From assembly GCF_017743735.1 (NCBI RefSeq), contig NZ_JAGHRO010000006.1, positions 186,001 to 250,000 on the forward strand: a stretch of 64,000 nucleotides of DNA. The letters are read 5' to 3'. This document shows, one piece after another, positions 1 to 9,196 of the stretch (within the stretch, counting starts at the first letter, position 1; each line of letters starts with the position of its first letter). Source of the stretch: Shimia sp. R9_2. Lineage in GTDB: Bacteria > Pseudomonadota > Alphaproteobacteria > Rhodobacterales > Rhodobacteraceae. A program made the position numbers and the translations under genes. A model generated the notes under the pieces. It was not told where the DNA came from. It saw only the letters and a program-made list of their open reading frames with translations, and ran no database searches.

Positions 1-89
1 AAATACTTTGGGTGTGGCGATGGCAGGCGCGCGTCCAACATAGCGCGTTGCGATCGCGGCTATCAGTTCGTGGTGGATAAGGTCGCGCG

Positions 90-113
90 GAGGCAGCGCC
101 TAAGCGCCGCCTC
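90..113. terminator. Hairpin downstream of the LysE-type gene
   Basis: GAGGCAGCGC and GCGCCGCCTC form a stem with one mismatch and a CTAA loop. It lies just beyond the stop of the minus-strand LysE-family gene and has no strong T-run, so it may be a weak or bidirectional terminator. Nothing else can be assigned in bases 1-121. Confidence 0.4.
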
Positions 114-121
114 ACAAGGTA

Positions 122-748
122 TTACCGCTGCGCTGTGACGAGTTTGACAGCCAATGCTACGAACACCACGCTTGCTAGCCGATTGAGCCACGTCTGCGCC
201 ATTGGTGAGTTTTTTATCCAGTCACCCAGCCAGCCAGCAGCCAACGCCACAGAGCCGAAAACCAGCAGTGTCGCGATGATCATCAAAAACCCGAGCTGGT
301 AAAATTGCCAGACCATCGGGCCGTTTGCTGGATCAACGAACTGCGGCAAGAAAGCGAGGAAGAAGATCGTCACCTTTGGGTTGGCGATGTTCATGATCAG
401 GCCGCGGGTGTATTGCTTCGCAGATGTCTCTGGCGAGGGGGCGCCTTCTTCGAGGTTGGCCTTTGAGGCGGTAAAAGCCTTGTAGGCAAGATAGATCAGA
501 TAGGCGGCGCCAATATACTTCAGGATGGCAAAGGCGACCTGAGAGGTCTGAAAAATCACCGCGACACCAAGCGCGACCGCCGTGGTGTGAAAGATCAACC
601 CGCTGGCAAGTCCGAGCGTAACGGAAAGGCCGGCGACGCGGCCGTGCAGAGCTGATTGGGTCAGCACAAAGATATTGTCCGGGCCTGGCACCAGCGCCAG
701 CGCAATGGCTGCGCCCATGAACAGGATTGCTACGTCTACGGGTATCAT
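122..748 (-). CDS. LysE/RhtB-family amino-acid exporter
   Basis: A 208-aa inner-membrane protein of the LysE/RhtB translocator family, which exports amino acids or related metabolites. It is almost entirely hydrophobic, with about six predicted membrane segments. Near the N-terminus it has the family signature VPGPDN, followed by a glycine-rich helix (GLASGLIFH), and an NPK motif near residue 128. The ATG at 748 is preferred over an upstream TTG because GGAGGAG lies directly before it. The gene stands alone on the minus strand, divergent from the gene at 909. The substrate cannot be inferred. Length and motifs match the family well. Confidence 0.85.
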   Translation of the reverse strand: MIPVDVAILFMGAAIALALVPGPDNIFVLTQSALHGRVAGLSVTLGLASGLIFHTTAVALGVAVIFQTSQVAFAILKYIGAAYLIYLAYKAFTASKANLEEGAPSPETSAKQYTRGLIMNIANPKVTIFFLAFLPQFVDPANGPMVWQFYQLGFLMIIATLLVFGSVALAAGWLGDWIKNSPMAQTWLNRLASVVFVALAVKLVTAQR

Positions 749-908
749 GGTCACTCCTCCCAAAGTGTGGCGCGCGGGCGGCTCACCGGTGCGTTGGTTG
801 GAGATGTGTAAGGGAGATGATCAGAGGAGGGAAGTAGGGTGTTGTGCAACCATTCTCCGCTGCTCTAGGAATCCCTTTGGGGGTAGGTGAGGGTAACGGG
901 AGTAAGGG

Positions 909-1451
909 ATGCTGCGCCTAAAGGTGATTTTGAGCATGGTGTTGATTGCAGTTGCGCAAACTGCATCGGCTATGGACAGACCATCTGCTGCAGTACGTTT
1001 GTTTGAGGACGTCTGTCTGCCGATTGTTTATGAAACACTTCCGCCTGTACTGAAAAAGATCAAAGGGCAAGAAGAGTTCTCTGAGGGCGTCCTCAAGTCC
1101 ACAAAGTGGTATTGGCCGCACCTACCATCAGGCTTTTCTGTAGAAGTGACCGACTACCCCGACGGGCGAATTAAGTGTGAGATCACTGATAAAGGCCAAG
1201 TTTTGTCTCCGGCGGAGCGTCAGGCTTTTGAGACGCTAGTGGTAGGCTGGATGGGGAGCCGCATGCCAATGCTTGCGCAGGAAACGCCCGAACCCATTGA
1301 GAGCTTCGAGTATTTCAATACATGGATGACCCCGCAATTTGGTCGCAATGACCTGCGCCGATGGGGCGTTCTGCATTTGCGGTTTAGCGCAGAATTTGAT
1401 CATTCGACTTCGCTGATATTGGCGTATCTGCGCAAGCGCCCAACCTCTTAG
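909..1451 (+). CDS. Small secreted protein, function unknown
   Basis: A 180-aa protein whose first 21 residues form a signal peptide (positive start, hydrophobic core LKVILSMVLIAVAQ, cleavage after ASA). The mature part is mixed alpha/beta with two cysteines and no motif that I recognise. A periplasmic or secreted location is inferred. It lies between the LysE-type gene and rpmC, where the S10/spc gene cluster would normally have rplP. It could be species-specific. GGGAGTAAGG just upstream supplies a reasonable ribosome-binding site. Confidence 0.6.
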   Translation: MLRLKVILSMVLIAVAQTASAMDRPSAAVRLFEDVCLPIVYETLPPVLKKIKGQEEFSEGVLKSTKWYWPHLPSGFSVEVTDYPDGRIKCEITDKGQVLSPAERQAFETLVVGWMGSRMPMLAQETPEPIESFEYFNTWMTPQFGRNDLRRWGVLHLRFSAEFDHSTSLILAYLRKRPTS

Positions 1452-1610
1452 CCCAACTTTCCCTTGCCTTCACCCTTACACCCCCGTATAGAGCGCCATC
1501 TCGCGGATTCCGTGCTTACGGGATTCGTGTGTTTGTCATTTGTCCATCAGGCAAAAGGGTCACCCCGCACATACTCGGGAGCCCTCTGATGTATGAGAAA
1601 GGAAAAGGCG

Positions 1611-1811
1611 ATGAACGCCAAAGAACTGCGTGATAAGACGCCGGATCAGCTGCGCGAGGAGCTGTCCAATCTTAAGAAAGAATCGTTCAACCTGCGTTTC
1701 CAACAGGCCACCGGCCAGCTGGAGAACTCCGCTCAGATCCGTGCCGCGCGTCGCAACGCAGCACGTGTGAAGACGATCCTGAACGAAAAAGCCAAGTCGG
1801 CAGCAGAGTAA
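1611..1811 (+). CDS. rpmC: 50S ribosomal protein L29
   Basis: A 66-aa protein of the large ribosomal subunit near the exit tunnel. The signature [16 protein letters not shown] and a C-terminal helix rich in arginine and alanine are typical of L29. The ATG at 1611 gives the normal family length; an upstream ATG at 1593 would add six atypical residues. It is the first gene of the ribosomal run here: rplP is not directly upstream, so this may be an internal promoter point. rpsQ follows after 14 bases. Confidence 0.95.
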   Translation: MNAKELRDKTPDQLREELSNLKKESFNLRFQQATGQLENSAQIRAARRNAARVKTILNEKAKSAAE

Positions 1812-1825
1812 GAGGAGCTAGATAG

Positions 1826-2056
1826 ATGCCCAAACGTATCCTGACTGGCACCGTGACCTCCGATGCCAACGCACAAACCATTACCGTGTCTGTAGAGCGC
1901 CGCTTCACACACCCGGTTCTGAAGAAGACCATTCGTAAGTCCAAAAAATACCGGGCTCACGATGAGAACAACGCCTACAAAGTAGGTGACTCTGTTCGCA
2001 TTATCGAATGCGCACCGCGTTCGAAAACCAAACGCTGGGAAGTTCTGGAAGCCTAA
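1826..2056 (+). CDS. rpsQ: 30S ribosomal protein S17
   Basis: A 76-aa OB-fold protein of the small subunit that binds 16S rRNA. It shows the usual S17 pattern: an N-terminal GTVTSD strand, a central basic [11 protein letters not shown] loop, then GDSVRI and the C-terminal SKTKRW. Start and length are typical. It follows rpmC in the conserved order and ends 100 bases before rplN, with a short hairpin directly after its stop codon. Confidence 0.95.
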   Translation: MPKRILTGTVTSDANAQTITVSVERRFTHPVLKKTIRKSKKYRAHDENNAYKVGDSVRIIECAPRSKTKRWEVLEA

Positions 2057-2075
2057 GAGTCTCTCTTTGAGACTC
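2057..2075 (+). terminator. Hairpin between rpsQ and rplN
   Basis: A perfect 7-bp stem, GAGTCTC and GAGACTC, with a TCTTT loop directly follows the rpsQ stop. No T-run follows, so transcription probably continues into rplN. It more likely affects mRNA processing or stability. Confidence 0.4.
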
Positions 2076-2156
2076 CTGGCGACTAGACTTAACAGTTAGT
2101 CGAAACCCTGGGGGATACCAGCACGCATCGCTGCCCCATAGGTCGGGAGAAACCAC

Positions 2157-2525
2157 ATGATCCAGATGCAAACCAATCTGGATGTTGCTGACAACTCCGG
2201 CGCACGCCGAGTTCAGTGCATCAAGGTTCTGGGTGGCTCCAAGCGTAAATACGCATCCGTAGGCGACATCATTGTTGTCTCGGTTAAGGAAGCCATTCCA
2301 CGTGGTCGCGTTAAAAAAGGTGACGTCCGTAAGGCCGTTGTCGTGCGCACCGCTAAAGAAGTCCGTCGTGAAGATGGCACCGCGATCCGTTTTGATCGCA
2401 ACGCAGCTGTTATTCTGAACAACAACAACGAGCCAGTGGGTACACGTATCTTTGGCCCAGTTGTTCGTGAGCTGCGCGCCAAGAACTTCATGAAGATCAT
2501 CTCGCTCGCGCCGGAGGTGCTGTAA
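2157..2525 (+). CDS. rplN: 50S ribosomal protein L14
   Basis: A 122-aa large-subunit protein of the intersubunit interface. The N-terminus [18 protein letters not shown] and the motif [12 protein letters not shown] are diagnostic, as are the C-terminal FGPVVRELR and [10 protein letters not shown]. The length is exactly that usual for bacteria. rplX begins one base after its stop codon, indicating one transcript and coupled translation. Confidence 0.97.
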   Translation: MIQMQTNLDVADNSGARRVQCIKVLGGSKRKYASVGDIIVVSVKEAIPRGRVKKGDVRKAVVVRTAKEVRREDGTAIRFDRNAAVILNNNNEPVGTRIFGPVVRELRAKNFMKIISLAPEVL

Positions 2526-2526
2526 G

Positions 2527-2838
2527 ATGGCTGCTAAGCTGAAAAAAGGCGACAAGGTCGTCGTTCTGGCCGGTAAGGACAAAGGCAAAGAGGGCACTAT
2601 CTCCTCTGTTGACCCCAAAGCCGGTAAAGCCGTCGTGGAAGGCATCAACATCGCCATCCGCCACACCAAACAGAGCCAAACCGCACAGGGCGGCCGCATC
2701 CCTCAGGCGATGCCGATCGAACTGTCCAACCTGGCATTCCTGGACGCAAATGGCAAAGCAACCCGCGTTGGCTTCCGCATGGAAGGCGACAAGAAGGTGC
2801 GTTTCGCCAAATCCACAGGGGACGTGATCGATGCTTGA
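2527..2838 (+). CDS. rplX: 50S ribosomal protein L24
   Basis: A 103-aa KOW-domain protein that starts 50S assembly and lies near the exit tunnel. The KOW motif is visible near the N-terminus ([18 protein letters not shown]), then VEGINI and the C-terminal [14 protein letters not shown]. It starts one base after rplN, and its last eight bases overlap the start of rplE, so translation of the three genes is probably coupled. Confidence 0.97.
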   Translation: MAAKLKKGDKVVVLAGKDKGKEGTISSVDPKAGKAVVEGINIAIRHTKQSQTAQGGRIPQAMPIELSNLAFLDANGKATRVGFRMEGDKKVRFAKSTGDVIDA

Positions 2839-3391
2839 TTCCGCAGACTACACCCCACGTCTGAAGTCGCTCTATAAGGATTCTATCCGCGCCGCTCTGA
2901 AAGAAGAGTTCGGCTACAAGAACGACATGCAGATCCCGAAGCTGGAAAAAATCGTGCTGAACATCGGCTGTGGCCGTGCAGCCGTTAAGGACAGCAAAAA
3001 AGCCAAGTCGGCACAGGCAGATCTGACTGCAATCGCAGGCCAGAAAGCTCTGACCACCGTGGCAAAGAACTCTATCGCTGGCTTCCGTGTTCGTGAAGGC
3101 ATGCCGATGGGTGCCAAGGTGACCCTGCGTGGCGACCGTATGTACGAATTCCTCGATCGTCTGATCACCGTTGCGATGCCACGCATCCGCGACTTCCGTG
3201 GTGTGAAGCCGAGCTTTGACGGCCGTGGCAACTTCGCCACCGGTCTGAAAGAGCACATCGTGTTCCCAGAAATCGACTTTGATAAAGTCGACGAAAACTG
3301 GGGCATGGATATCGTCATCGCCACCAATGCTGAAACCGACGCCGAAGCGCAGAGCCTGTTGAAGCATTTCAACATGCCGTTCATCGCGTAA
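2831..3391 (+). CDS. rplE: 50S ribosomal protein L5
   Basis: A 186-aa protein that binds 5S rRNA and contacts P-site tRNA. Diagnostic parts are the N-terminal [17 protein letters not shown], then [29 protein letters not shown] and the C-terminal [10 protein letters not shown]. The start at 2831 overlaps the 3' end of rplX and gives the usual length for alphaproteobacteria. It is followed by rpsN with an 18-base gap that contains GAGAGGA as a ribosome-binding site. Confidence 0.97.
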   Translation: MLDSADYTPRLKSLYKDSIRAALKEEFGYKNDMQIPKLEKIVLNIGCGRAAVKDSKKAKSAQADLTAIAGQKALTTVAKNSIAGFRVREGMPMGAKVTLRGDRMYEFLDRLITVAMPRIRDFRGVKPSFDGRGNFATGLKEHIVFPEIDFDKVDENWGMDIVIATNAETDAEAQSLLKHFNMPFIA

Positions 3392-3409
3392 GGCTGAGAG
3401 GATTACGAC

Positions 3410-3715
3410 ATGGCTAAAAAAGCAATGATCGAGCGCGAAAAGAAGCGCGAGCGTCTGGTGGCAAAATACGCCGCTAAGCGCGCCGAGCTCAAAGAGATCG
3501 CAAACGATGAGTCCAAGCCAATGGAAGAGCGTTTCAAAGCGCGTCTGAAACTGGCGAAACTGCCGCGCAACAGCTCGGCGACCCGTCTTCACAACCGTTG
3601 CCAGCTCACCGGCCGTCCTCACGCTTACTACCGTAAGCTGAAGGTTAGCCGTATTGCGCTGCGCGAGCTGGGTTCTGCTGGTCAGATCCCCGGCATGGTC
3701 AAATCCAGCTGGTAA
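3410..3715 (+). CDS. rpsN: 30S ribosomal protein S14, zinc-free form
   Basis: A 101-aa protein of the small-subunit head, needed for late assembly. The length and the single cysteine in [15 protein letters not shown] show the zinc-independent (C-) form rather than the 61-aa zinc form. It has the usual N-terminal basic coil ([16 protein letters not shown]) and the C-terminal [11 protein letters not shown]. It lies in the canonical place between rplE and rpsH. Confidence 0.96.
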   Translation: MAKKAMIEREKKRERLVAKYAAKRAELKEIANDESKPMEERFKARLKLAKLPRNSSATRLHNRCQLTGRPHAYYRKLKVSRIALRELGSAGQIPGMVKSSW

Positions 3716-3727
3716 GGAGAGAACGAT

Positions 3728-4117
3728 ATGAACGATCCTATCGGTGATATGCTGACCCGTATCCGTAACGGCCAGATGCGTGGCAAGTCCGTGGTGTCCA
3801 CCCCGGCGTCCAAGCTGCGTGGCTGGGTTCTGGATGTGCTGGCTGATGAAGGCTACATCCGCGGTTACGAAGCATCTGAAGAGAACGGCCACCCGGCGTT
3901 CGAAATCAGCCTGAAGTACTACGAAGGCACTCCTGTTATCCGTGAGCTGAAGCGTGTTTCCACGCCAGGCCGTCGCGTTTACATGAGCGTCAATGACATC
4001 CCAACCGTCCGTCAGGGCCTGGGTGTGTCGATTGTCTCCACCTCCAAAGGTGTGATGTCGGATGCAAGCGCACGCTCCAACAATGTTGGCGGCGAAGTGC
4101 TCTGCACGGTCTTCTAA
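3728..4117 (+). CDS. rpsH: 30S ribosomal protein S8
   Basis: A 129-aa protein that binds the central domain of 16S rRNA. Family motifs are the N-terminal [15 protein letters not shown], then TPGRRVY and a C-terminal region with [13 protein letters not shown] and GGEVLCTVF. In gammaproteobacteria S8 represses the spc operon; such control here is only an analogy. AAGGAGAGAACGAT before the ATG is a strong ribosome-binding site. Confidence 0.96.
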   Translation: MNDPIGDMLTRIRNGQMRGKSVVSTPASKLRGWVLDVLADEGYIRGYEASEENGHPAFEISLKYYEGTPVIRELKRVSTPGRRVYMSVNDIPTVRQGLGVSIVSTSKGVMSDASARSNNVGGEVLCTVF

Positions 4118-4127
4118 GGAGAACGCA

Positions 4128-4661
4128 ATGTCTCGTATTGGTAAAAAACCGGTCGAGCTGCCCAGCGGCGTAACTGCCACTGTCTCCGGCCAGACCATCG
4201 AAATCAAAGGTCCGAAGGACACCCAGTCTTTCACTGCAACTGACGATGTCACCCTTGCAGTTGAAGACAACGCTGTGAAAGTGACTCCGCGCGGCATGTC
4301 TAAGCGTGCACGTCAGCAGTGGGGCATGTCCCGTACCGTGATCGCCAACATGGTGACCGGTGTGACCACTGGCTTCAAAAAAGAACTCGAAATCAACGGT
4401 GTTGGTTATCGTGCGCAGATGCAGGGCACTGTCCTGAAGCTGTCTCTCGGTCTCTCTCACGAAGTGAACTTCGAAGTTCCAGCGGGCATCACCGTGACCG
4501 CGCCGAAGCCGACACAAATCATCGTTGAAGGTACTGACAGCCAGCTGGTTGGCCAGGTTGCGGCGAACATCCGCGAATGGCGTAAGCCGGAGCCTTACAA
4601 AGGCAAGGGCATCAAGTACAAAGACGAATATATCTTCCGCAAGGAAGGTAAGAAGAAGTAA
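4128..4661 (+). CDS. rplF: 50S ribosomal protein L6
   Basis: A 177-aa protein of the large subunit near the factor-binding site, made of two similar halves. It begins [15 protein letters not shown] and contains [10 protein letters not shown] and, near the end, the universal signature [15 protein letters not shown]. The ATG at 4128 follows AAGGAGAACGCA; a longer reading that begins inside rpsH is not supported. rplR follows after 11 bases. Confidence 0.97.
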   Translation: MSRIGKKPVELPSGVTATVSGQTIEIKGPKDTQSFTATDDVTLAVEDNAVKVTPRGMSKRARQQWGMSRTVIANMVTGVTTGFKKELEINGVGYRAQMQGTVLKLSLGLSHEVNFEVPAGITVTAPKPTQIIVEGTDSQLVGQVAANIREWRKPEPYKGKGIKYKDEYIFRKEGKKK

Positions 4662-4672
4662 GGACCAGACAG

Positions 4673-5035
4673 ATGGCAAACAGCAAACGGGAACTGTTCC
4701 TCAAGCGCCGCCTGCGCGTCCGGAACAAACTTCGCAAGGTCAATGGCGACAGCAAACTGCGTCTGTCCGTTCACCGCAGCAACAAGAACATCAGCGTTCA
4801 GCTGATCGACGACCGTGCTGGCGTGACTGTGGCATCCGCATCCAGCCTGGAAAAAGATCTGGGCCTGGTTGGCAAAAACAACATCGAAGCAGCCACCAAG
4901 GTTGGTTCTTTGATTGCCGAGCGCGCTGTCAAAGCTGGCGTGACCGAAGCTTATTTCGATCGCGGCGGTTTCCTCTTCCACGGCAAAGTGAAGGCTCTGG
5001 CCGAAGCTGCGCGTGAAGGCGGCCTGAAAGTATAA
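4673..5035 (+). CDS. rplR: 50S ribosomal protein L18
   Basis: A 120-aa 5S-rRNA-binding protein. It has the N-terminal basic tail ([17 protein letters not shown]), the [18 protein letters not shown] strand pair and the C-terminal [23 protein letters not shown], all typical. A 117-base gap separates it from rpsE. That gap is longer than others in the run; I see no clear terminator or promoter in it. Confidence 0.96.
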   Translation: MANSKRELFLKRRLRVRNKLRKVNGDSKLRLSVHRSNKNISVQLIDDRAGVTVASASSLEKDLGLVGKNNIEAATKVGSLIAERAVKAGVTEAYFDRGGFLFHGKVKALAEAAREGGLKV

Positions 5036-5152
5036 GAACTTGTGGGGGACGTTCGCGTCCCCCCGATGATCCGGGAGGCCAGGCACTTGTGTCAGGTTTC
5101 ACTGGGATCGGAGTTAACAGGCGCCTCGCGCCAGTAGATAAAGGAATGCCAA

Positions 5153-5719
5153 ATGGCAGAACGTGAAAACCGCCGGGGCCGCGGTCGCAACCGTGAAGAA
5201 GAAACCCCGGAATTCGCAGATCGTCTGGTTGCGATCAACCGCGTGTCCAAAACCACCAAAGGCGGTAAGAACTTTGGCTTCGCTGCTCTGGTAGTTGTTG
5301 GCGACCAAAAAGGCCGCGTTGGTTTCGGCAAAGGTAAAGCGAAAGAGGTCCCTGAGGCCATCCGCAAAGCCACCGAGCAAGCCAAGCGTCAAATGATCCG
5401 CGTGCCTCTGCGCGAAGGTCGTACTCTGCACCACGACATGGAAGGCCGTCACGGCGCCGGTAAAGTGGTTATGCGTACCGCACCTGAAGGTACTGGTATC
5501 ATCGCCGGTGGTCCAATGCGTGCCGTTTTCGAAATGCTCGGCGTCAAAGACGTTGTTTCGAAATCTATCGGTTCGCAGAACCCATACAACATGATCCGCG
5601 CCACCATCGACGGGCTGAAAAAAGAAGCCAGCCCACGTCAGGTTGCGGCACGTCGTGGCAAGAAAGTTGCTGACATCCTGCGCAAGGATGAAGCACCTGC
5701 CGAAGCCGCAGACGCGTAA
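5153..5719 (+). CDS. rpsE: 30S ribosomal protein S5
   Basis: A 188-aa protein of the decoding region that affects translational accuracy. It shows the double-stranded RNA-binding half ([18 protein letters not shown], then [28 protein letters not shown]) and the C-terminal S5 fold ([20 protein letters not shown]). The first 20 residues are a highly charged extension common in alphaproteobacteria. rpmD follows after 13 bases. Confidence 0.96.
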   Translation: MAERENRRGRGRNREEETPEFADRLVAINRVSKTTKGGKNFGFAALVVVGDQKGRVGFGKGKAKEVPEAIRKATEQAKRQMIRVPLREGRTLHHDMEGRHGAGKVVMRTAPEGTGIIAGGPMRAVFEMLGVKDVVSKSIGSQNPYNMIRATIDGLKKEASPRQVAARRGKKVADILRKDEAPAEAADA

Positions 5720-5732
5720 GGAGTAACGAGAC

Positions 5733-5921
5733 ATGGCAAAAACCATCGTTGTAAAGCAGGTCGGTTCGCCGATCCGTCGCCCTCAAGATCAGCGCGCTAC
5801 GCTGATCGGTCTGGGTCTGAACAAGATGAACCGCACACGTGAGCTGGAAGATACTCCCTCTGTGCGCGGCATGATCCGCAAGGTTTCCCACATGGTGGAA
5901 ATCATCGAAGAGCGCGACTAA
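5733..5921 (+). CDS. rpmD: 50S ribosomal protein L30
   Basis: A 62-aa large-subunit protein. It reads [16 protein letters not shown], then the signature [21 protein letters not shown], and ends in VEIIEERD, as expected for bacterial L30. It is the last gene before a strong terminator, although rplO would normally follow directly in a spc operon. Confidence 0.95.
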   Translation: MAKTIVVKQVGSPIRRPQDQRATLIGLGLNKMNRTRELEDTPSVRGMIRKVSHMVEIIEERD

Positions 5922-5947
5922 GCTCTTTTTGATCTGAAAATTGAAAG

Positions 5948-5976
5948 CGCCCTCGGCTCACGCCGGGGGCGTTTTT
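5948..5976 (+). terminator. Rho-independent terminator after rpmD
   Basis: A 10-bp stem (CGCCCTCGGC and GCCGGGGGCG, one G-T pair) with a TCAC loop is followed by five T. It ends the first ribosomal transcript and separates rpmD from the DUF1127 genes and rplO. Confidence 0.9.
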
Positions 5977-6078
5977 CGTTAAACTTTGTTTTTCTGATCT
6001 ATCGCGCACTCGGCAAGATCTGTGATCTGCCGATACTGTCTCAAGATATTGTGGCAGGTGTCTTCGCCGGCACTGAAT

Positions 6079-6102
6079 AACCATTCTCGAAACTGAATGG
6101 TT
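6079..6102. promoter_or_regulatory. Inverted repeat upstream of first DUF1127 gene
   Basis: A perfect 8-bp inverted repeat, AACCATTC and GAATGGTT, with an 8-base spacer lies 150 bases before the DUF1127 gene in the AT-richer gap 5977-6253. It could be a regulator-binding site or an RNA hairpin. I see no other assignable feature in this gap. Confidence 0.35.
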
Positions 6103-6253
6103 AACATCTCATTGATCGATATTCGTAAACTGCATATCTGAAATGCTATCTTGGGCCTACCTCGATTAAATTATGAGCTCTATGTGAAGCGCGTACTTAA
6201 ACAGAAACGCGCAATGGCCGAAGTGGCGCACCGGCAGTCAAAGGATAAGTTCC

Positions 6254-6469
6254 ATGCAACATGCACCATCCCTGCATATTGAAGCTGTTGATTTCGTTGG
6301 CCGTTTCGCCCGTATGGTCGAATCTTGGCGCCTGAACCAGAAGCGTGCGGCGTCTTACAAAAAGACCGTCAAAGAGCTGAACAAGCTGACGGCCCGTGAG
6401 CTTGCAGACGTTGGCCTGACCCGCGGCGATATCGAATATGTCGCCCGCCGTGGCGCCGCGACTCTCTAA
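6254..6469 (+). CDS. DUF1127 small protein (first copy)
   Basis: A 71-aa protein of the DUF1127 family. The conserved core is at the C-terminus: LNKLTARELADVGLTRGDI, with arginines before and after. Small DUF1127 proteins in Rhodobacterales are arginine-rich, abundant under stress, and in at least one Rhodobacter case act on RNA turnover; a similar role here is inference. The gene is monocistronic, with its own terminator directly after, and lies unusually between rpmD and rplO. AGGATAAG precedes the ATG. Confidence 0.85.
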   Translation: MQHAPSLHIEAVDFVGRFARMVESWRLNQKRAASYKKTVKELNKLTARELADVGLTRGDIEYVARRGAATL

Positions 6470-6493
6470 GCAGATACGCTTCCCCGTGAGACT

Positions 6494-6536
6494 GGCCTCG
6501 GACCAAACGTCCGGGGCCTTTGTCGTTTTAACACGT
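6494..6536 (+). terminator. Terminator after first DUF1127 gene
   Basis: A 10-bp stem, GGCCTCGGAC and GTCCGGGGCC with one G-T pair and a CAAA-type loop, is followed by TTTGTCGTTTT. It makes the first DUF1127 gene a separate transcription unit. Confidence 0.85.
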
Positions 6537-6698
6537 CTTAACACCTCGGTAATGCGCCATGCCAAAGGTGCATATCGGCCAGATCAAACCGTCAATTGTT
6601 AGCGTTACCGCCGCGATCTATATCGCAGGCACAACCAAAGAAACCAAAACAGCCCGCCGAAAAATACGTTTCGGCATAGATCAAAAGGAGCCACCTTC

Positions 6699-6911
6699 AT
6701 GGCAAACGCGAACATTACTCTGACCTCTGGTTCTTCCTTCACTGCGCGCATTCAAGCGGCCGTTGAAGCTTTCAAAGAGGCCCGCATTTTGCGCCAGAAA
6801 TACCACGCGACTGTACGCGAGCTTTCCGGCATGACCGATCGTGACCTCGCCGATATCGGCATCCTTCGCCACGACATCGCTGAGTTGGCCGAAAAACACG
6901 TCTACGGCTAA
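6699..6911 (+). CDS. DUF1127 small protein (second copy)
   Basis: A 70-aa protein with the same C-terminal core as its neighbour (LSGMTDRDLADIGILRHDI), so it is a diverged DUF1127 paralogue. The N-terminal half differs (TLTSGSSFTARIQAAVEAFKEA). AAAAGGAG lies 8 bases before the ATG. It has a separate terminator. Two DUF1127 genes in tandem between rpmD and rplO suggest a lineage-specific insertion into the spc operon; the function is not known from the sequence. Confidence 0.85.
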   Translation: MANANITLTSGSSFTARIQAAVEAFKEARILRQKYHATVRELSGMTDRDLADIGILRHDIAELAEKHVYG

Positions 6912-6933
6912 GGACGGAAAGTCTATCAGATGA

Positions 6934-6966
6934 CGCCCTCGCAATTTGCGGGGGCGTTTTGTTTTT
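6934..6966 (+). terminator. Terminator after second DUF1127 gene
   Basis: CGCCCTCGCAA and TTGCGGGGGCG pair over 11 bp around a one-base turn, followed by TTTTGTTTTTT. After it, 6967-7249 has no gene that I can support; the promoter for rplO-secY-adk should lie there. Confidence 0.9.
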
Positions 6967-7249
6967 TACGATCACACAAACGCACCATCTGTGACTCAGA
7001 AGGCCGGGCGAACAAGTTGGCGTCTTCAATCTTGTGCGTGGTTGGTACACCAAGTTCCTTACGGTCTTGCTCTGTGTGTTTAACCGGCAAATGCGCAAGT
7101 ACCGCGCCAAGGCGGTGCAAGACTTGCATTGCCGAGATGCAGCGTCTATAGCCGCCCGGTGGCGTATTGCGCGTCATAGAATCAAAACCAAGAAAAGCCG
7201 TGTTTGGCCCGATACGCTTCGTGGGTCAGTTCCGGCAAGGAGAAGCGAT

Positions 7250-7723
7250 ATGAAACTGCACGAACTGCGCGACAATCCTGGCGCAACTAAGAAACGCATG
7301 CGCGTTGGCCGTGGCCCCGGTTCTGGTAAAGGTAAAATGGGTGGCCGTGGTATCAAAGGTCAGAAATCCCGTTCGGGTGTGGCGATCAACGGTTACGAAG
7401 GCGGTCAGATGCCATTGTACCAGCGTCTGCCTAAGCGCGGCTTCAACAAGCCAAACCGCAAGGCATTTGCTGTTGTAAACCTGGGCCTGATCCAGAAATT
7501 CGTAGACGCCAAGAAACTGGACGCATCTGCAGCGATCACCGAAGACGCGCTGATCGAATCCGGTCTGGTACGTCGTAAGCTGGACGGCATCCGCGTTCTG
7601 GCAAAAGGCGAAGTGACCGCCAAGCTGAACATCGAAGTGACCGGCGCTTCCAAAGCAGCCGTTGAAGCTGTCGAAAAAGCAGGCGGCTCCCTGACGGTCA
7701 AAACCGCGCCAGCGGCTGAATAA
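7250..7723 (+). CDS. rplO: 50S ribosomal protein L15
   Basis: A 157-aa large-subunit assembly protein. The N-terminus [22 protein letters not shown] leads into the glycine- and arginine-rich L15 region ([16 protein letters not shown]) and [15 protein letters not shown]. The ATG at 7250 is preceded by AAGGAGAAGCGAT; a longer open frame from 7034 is not conserved-looking. It heads a second ribosomal unit with secY and adk. Confidence 0.96.
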   Translation: MKLHELRDNPGATKKRMRVGRGPGSGKGKMGGRGIKGQKSRSGVAINGYEGGQMPLYQRLPKRGFNKPNRKAFAVVNLGLIQKFVDAKKLDASAAITEDALIESGLVRRKLDGIRVLAKGEVTAKLNIEVTGASKAAVEAVEKAGGSLTVKTAPAAE

Positions 7724-7773
7724 GAGGTTGTGAGCGGGGCATTACCCGCTTACATAATCTTCCAAGTTTTCCT

Positions 7774-7809
7774 AACGCCGCCAAACCGGAGAACGGTTCT
7801 GGCGGCGTT
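7774..7809 (+). terminator. Long hairpin between rplO and secY
   Basis: AACGCCGCCA and TGGCGGCGTT pair perfectly, with an inner AACCG/CGGTT stem. Only three T follow, so partial termination or attenuation before secY is more likely than full termination. Confidence 0.6.
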
Positions 7810-7831
7810 TCCAGTCTAAGAGAGAGCCTAA

Positions 7832-9196
7832 ATGGTATCTGCAGCAGAGCAAATGGCGGCCAACACGAGCTGGGCCGCGCTTGGAAAAGCGACCGATCTG
7901 CGCAATCGCATCCTGTTCACGCTGGCATTGCTGATTGTCTATCGTCTTGGCACCTGGATTCCGGTTCCCGGCATCGACGGTGTGGCGCTTCGTGAATTCA
8001 TGGAGAGCGCAGGCGCAGGGATCGGCGGTATCCTGTCAATGTTCACCGGTGGCGCATTGGGCCGCATGGGGATCTTTGCTCTGGGCATTATGCCTTACAT
8101 CTCGGCCTCTATCATCGTGCAGCTTCTGGGCTCCATGGTGCCTGCGCTTGAGCAACTCAAGAAAGAGGGCGAGCAGGGCCGTAAGAAGATGAACCAATAT
8201 ACCCGCTACGGCACGGTGGCATTGGCAACTTTGCAAGCCTACGGCCTCGCGGTCAGCCTTGAGGCAGGTGATCTGGCGACCGATCCGGGCCTGTTCTTCC
8301 GCTTCAGCTGTCTGATCACGCTGGTGGGCGGCACCATGTTCCTGATGTGGCTGGGTGAGCAAATCACCGCACGCGGCATCGGCAACGGTATCTCTTTGAT
8401 CATCTTTGTAGGCATCGTGGCAGAGCTGCCAGCCGCGCTGGCGCAGTTCTTTGTGTCCGGCCGCACCGGCGCCATCAGCGAAGCTGTGATCGTGGGCGTG
8501 ATTGTGATGGTCATTGCGACGATTGCTTTCGTGGTCTTCATGGAGCGAGCTCTTCGTAAGATCCACATTCAGTATCCGCGCCGTCAGGTGGGCATGAAAG
8601 TCTATGACGGTGGCTCCAGCCACCTGCCTGTCAAGGTGAACCCAGCGGGCGTGATCCCGGCGATCTTTGCAAGCTCTCTGCTGCTGCTGCCGACCACGAT
8701 CTCGACATTCTCCGGCAGCCAGACCGGCCCGATCATGTCCACGCTCCTGGCCTACTTCGGCCCTGGACAGCCGCTCTATCTGCTGTTCTTCGTCGGTATG
8801 ATCGTGTTCTTTGCGTATTTCTATACCTTCAATGTCAGCTTCAAACCCGATGATGTGGCCGACAACCTGAAGAATCAGAACGGCTTTGTTCCCGGTATCC
8901 GCCCCGGCAAACGCACCGCGGAATATCTGGAATATGTTGTGAACCGTATTTTGGTGCTCGGATCGGCGTATCTTGCGGCAGTTTGTCTCCTTCCTGAGAT
9001 TCTGCGTGGCCAGTTTGCGATCCCCTTCTATTTTGGCGGCACTTCGGTTCTGATCGTGGTTTCCGTGACCATGGACACCATTCAACAAGTTCAGAACCAT
9101 CTGCTGGCCCATCAGTATGAAGGGCTGATCGAAAAATCGCAGCTGCGCGGAAAAGGTAAAAAGCGCGGCGCACGTAAGGGAGCTGCTCGTCGATGA
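7832..9196 (+). CDS. secY: Sec translocon channel subunit SecY
   Basis: A 454-aa inner-membrane protein with about ten membrane segments that forms the SecYEG protein-conducting channel. Diagnostic segments are [13 protein letters not shown] in the first helix, [34 protein letters not shown] and the cytosolic loop YPRRQVGMK. The basic C-terminus [12 protein letters not shown] is a typical cytosolic tail. The stop codon overlaps the adk start codon (ATGA), as in many bacteria. Confidence 0.97.
   Translation: MVSAAEQMAANTSWAALGKATDLRNRILFTLALLIVYRLGTWIPVPGIDGVALREFMESAGAGIGGILSMFTGGALGRMGIFALGIMPYISASIIVQLLGSMVPALEQLKKEGEQGRKKMNQYTRYGTVALATLQAYGLAVSLEAGDLATDPGLFFRFSCLITLVGGTMFLMWLGEQITARGIGNGISLIIFVGIVAELPAALAQFFVSGRTGAISEAVIVGVIVMVIATIAFVVFMERALRKIHIQYPRRQVGMKVYDGGSSHLPVKVNPAGVIPAIFASSLLLLPTTISTFSGSQTGPIMSTLLAYFGPGQPLYLLFFVGMIVFFAYFYTFNVSFKPDDVADNLKNQNGFVPGIRPGKRTAEYLEYVVNRILVLGSAYLAAVCLLPEILRGQFAIPFYFGGTSVLIVVSVTMDTIQQVQNHLLAHQYEGLIEKSQLRGKGKKRGARKGAARR

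Noticed and set aside
2645-4297. Long minus-strand open frame across rplX-rpsH
   Set aside because: It is the complement of conserved ribosomal genes in GC-rich DNA, and its product resembles no protein.
8036-9112. Minus-strand open frame of 358 codons inside secY
   Set aside because: Histidine- and glutamine-rich shadow of secY with no start signal.
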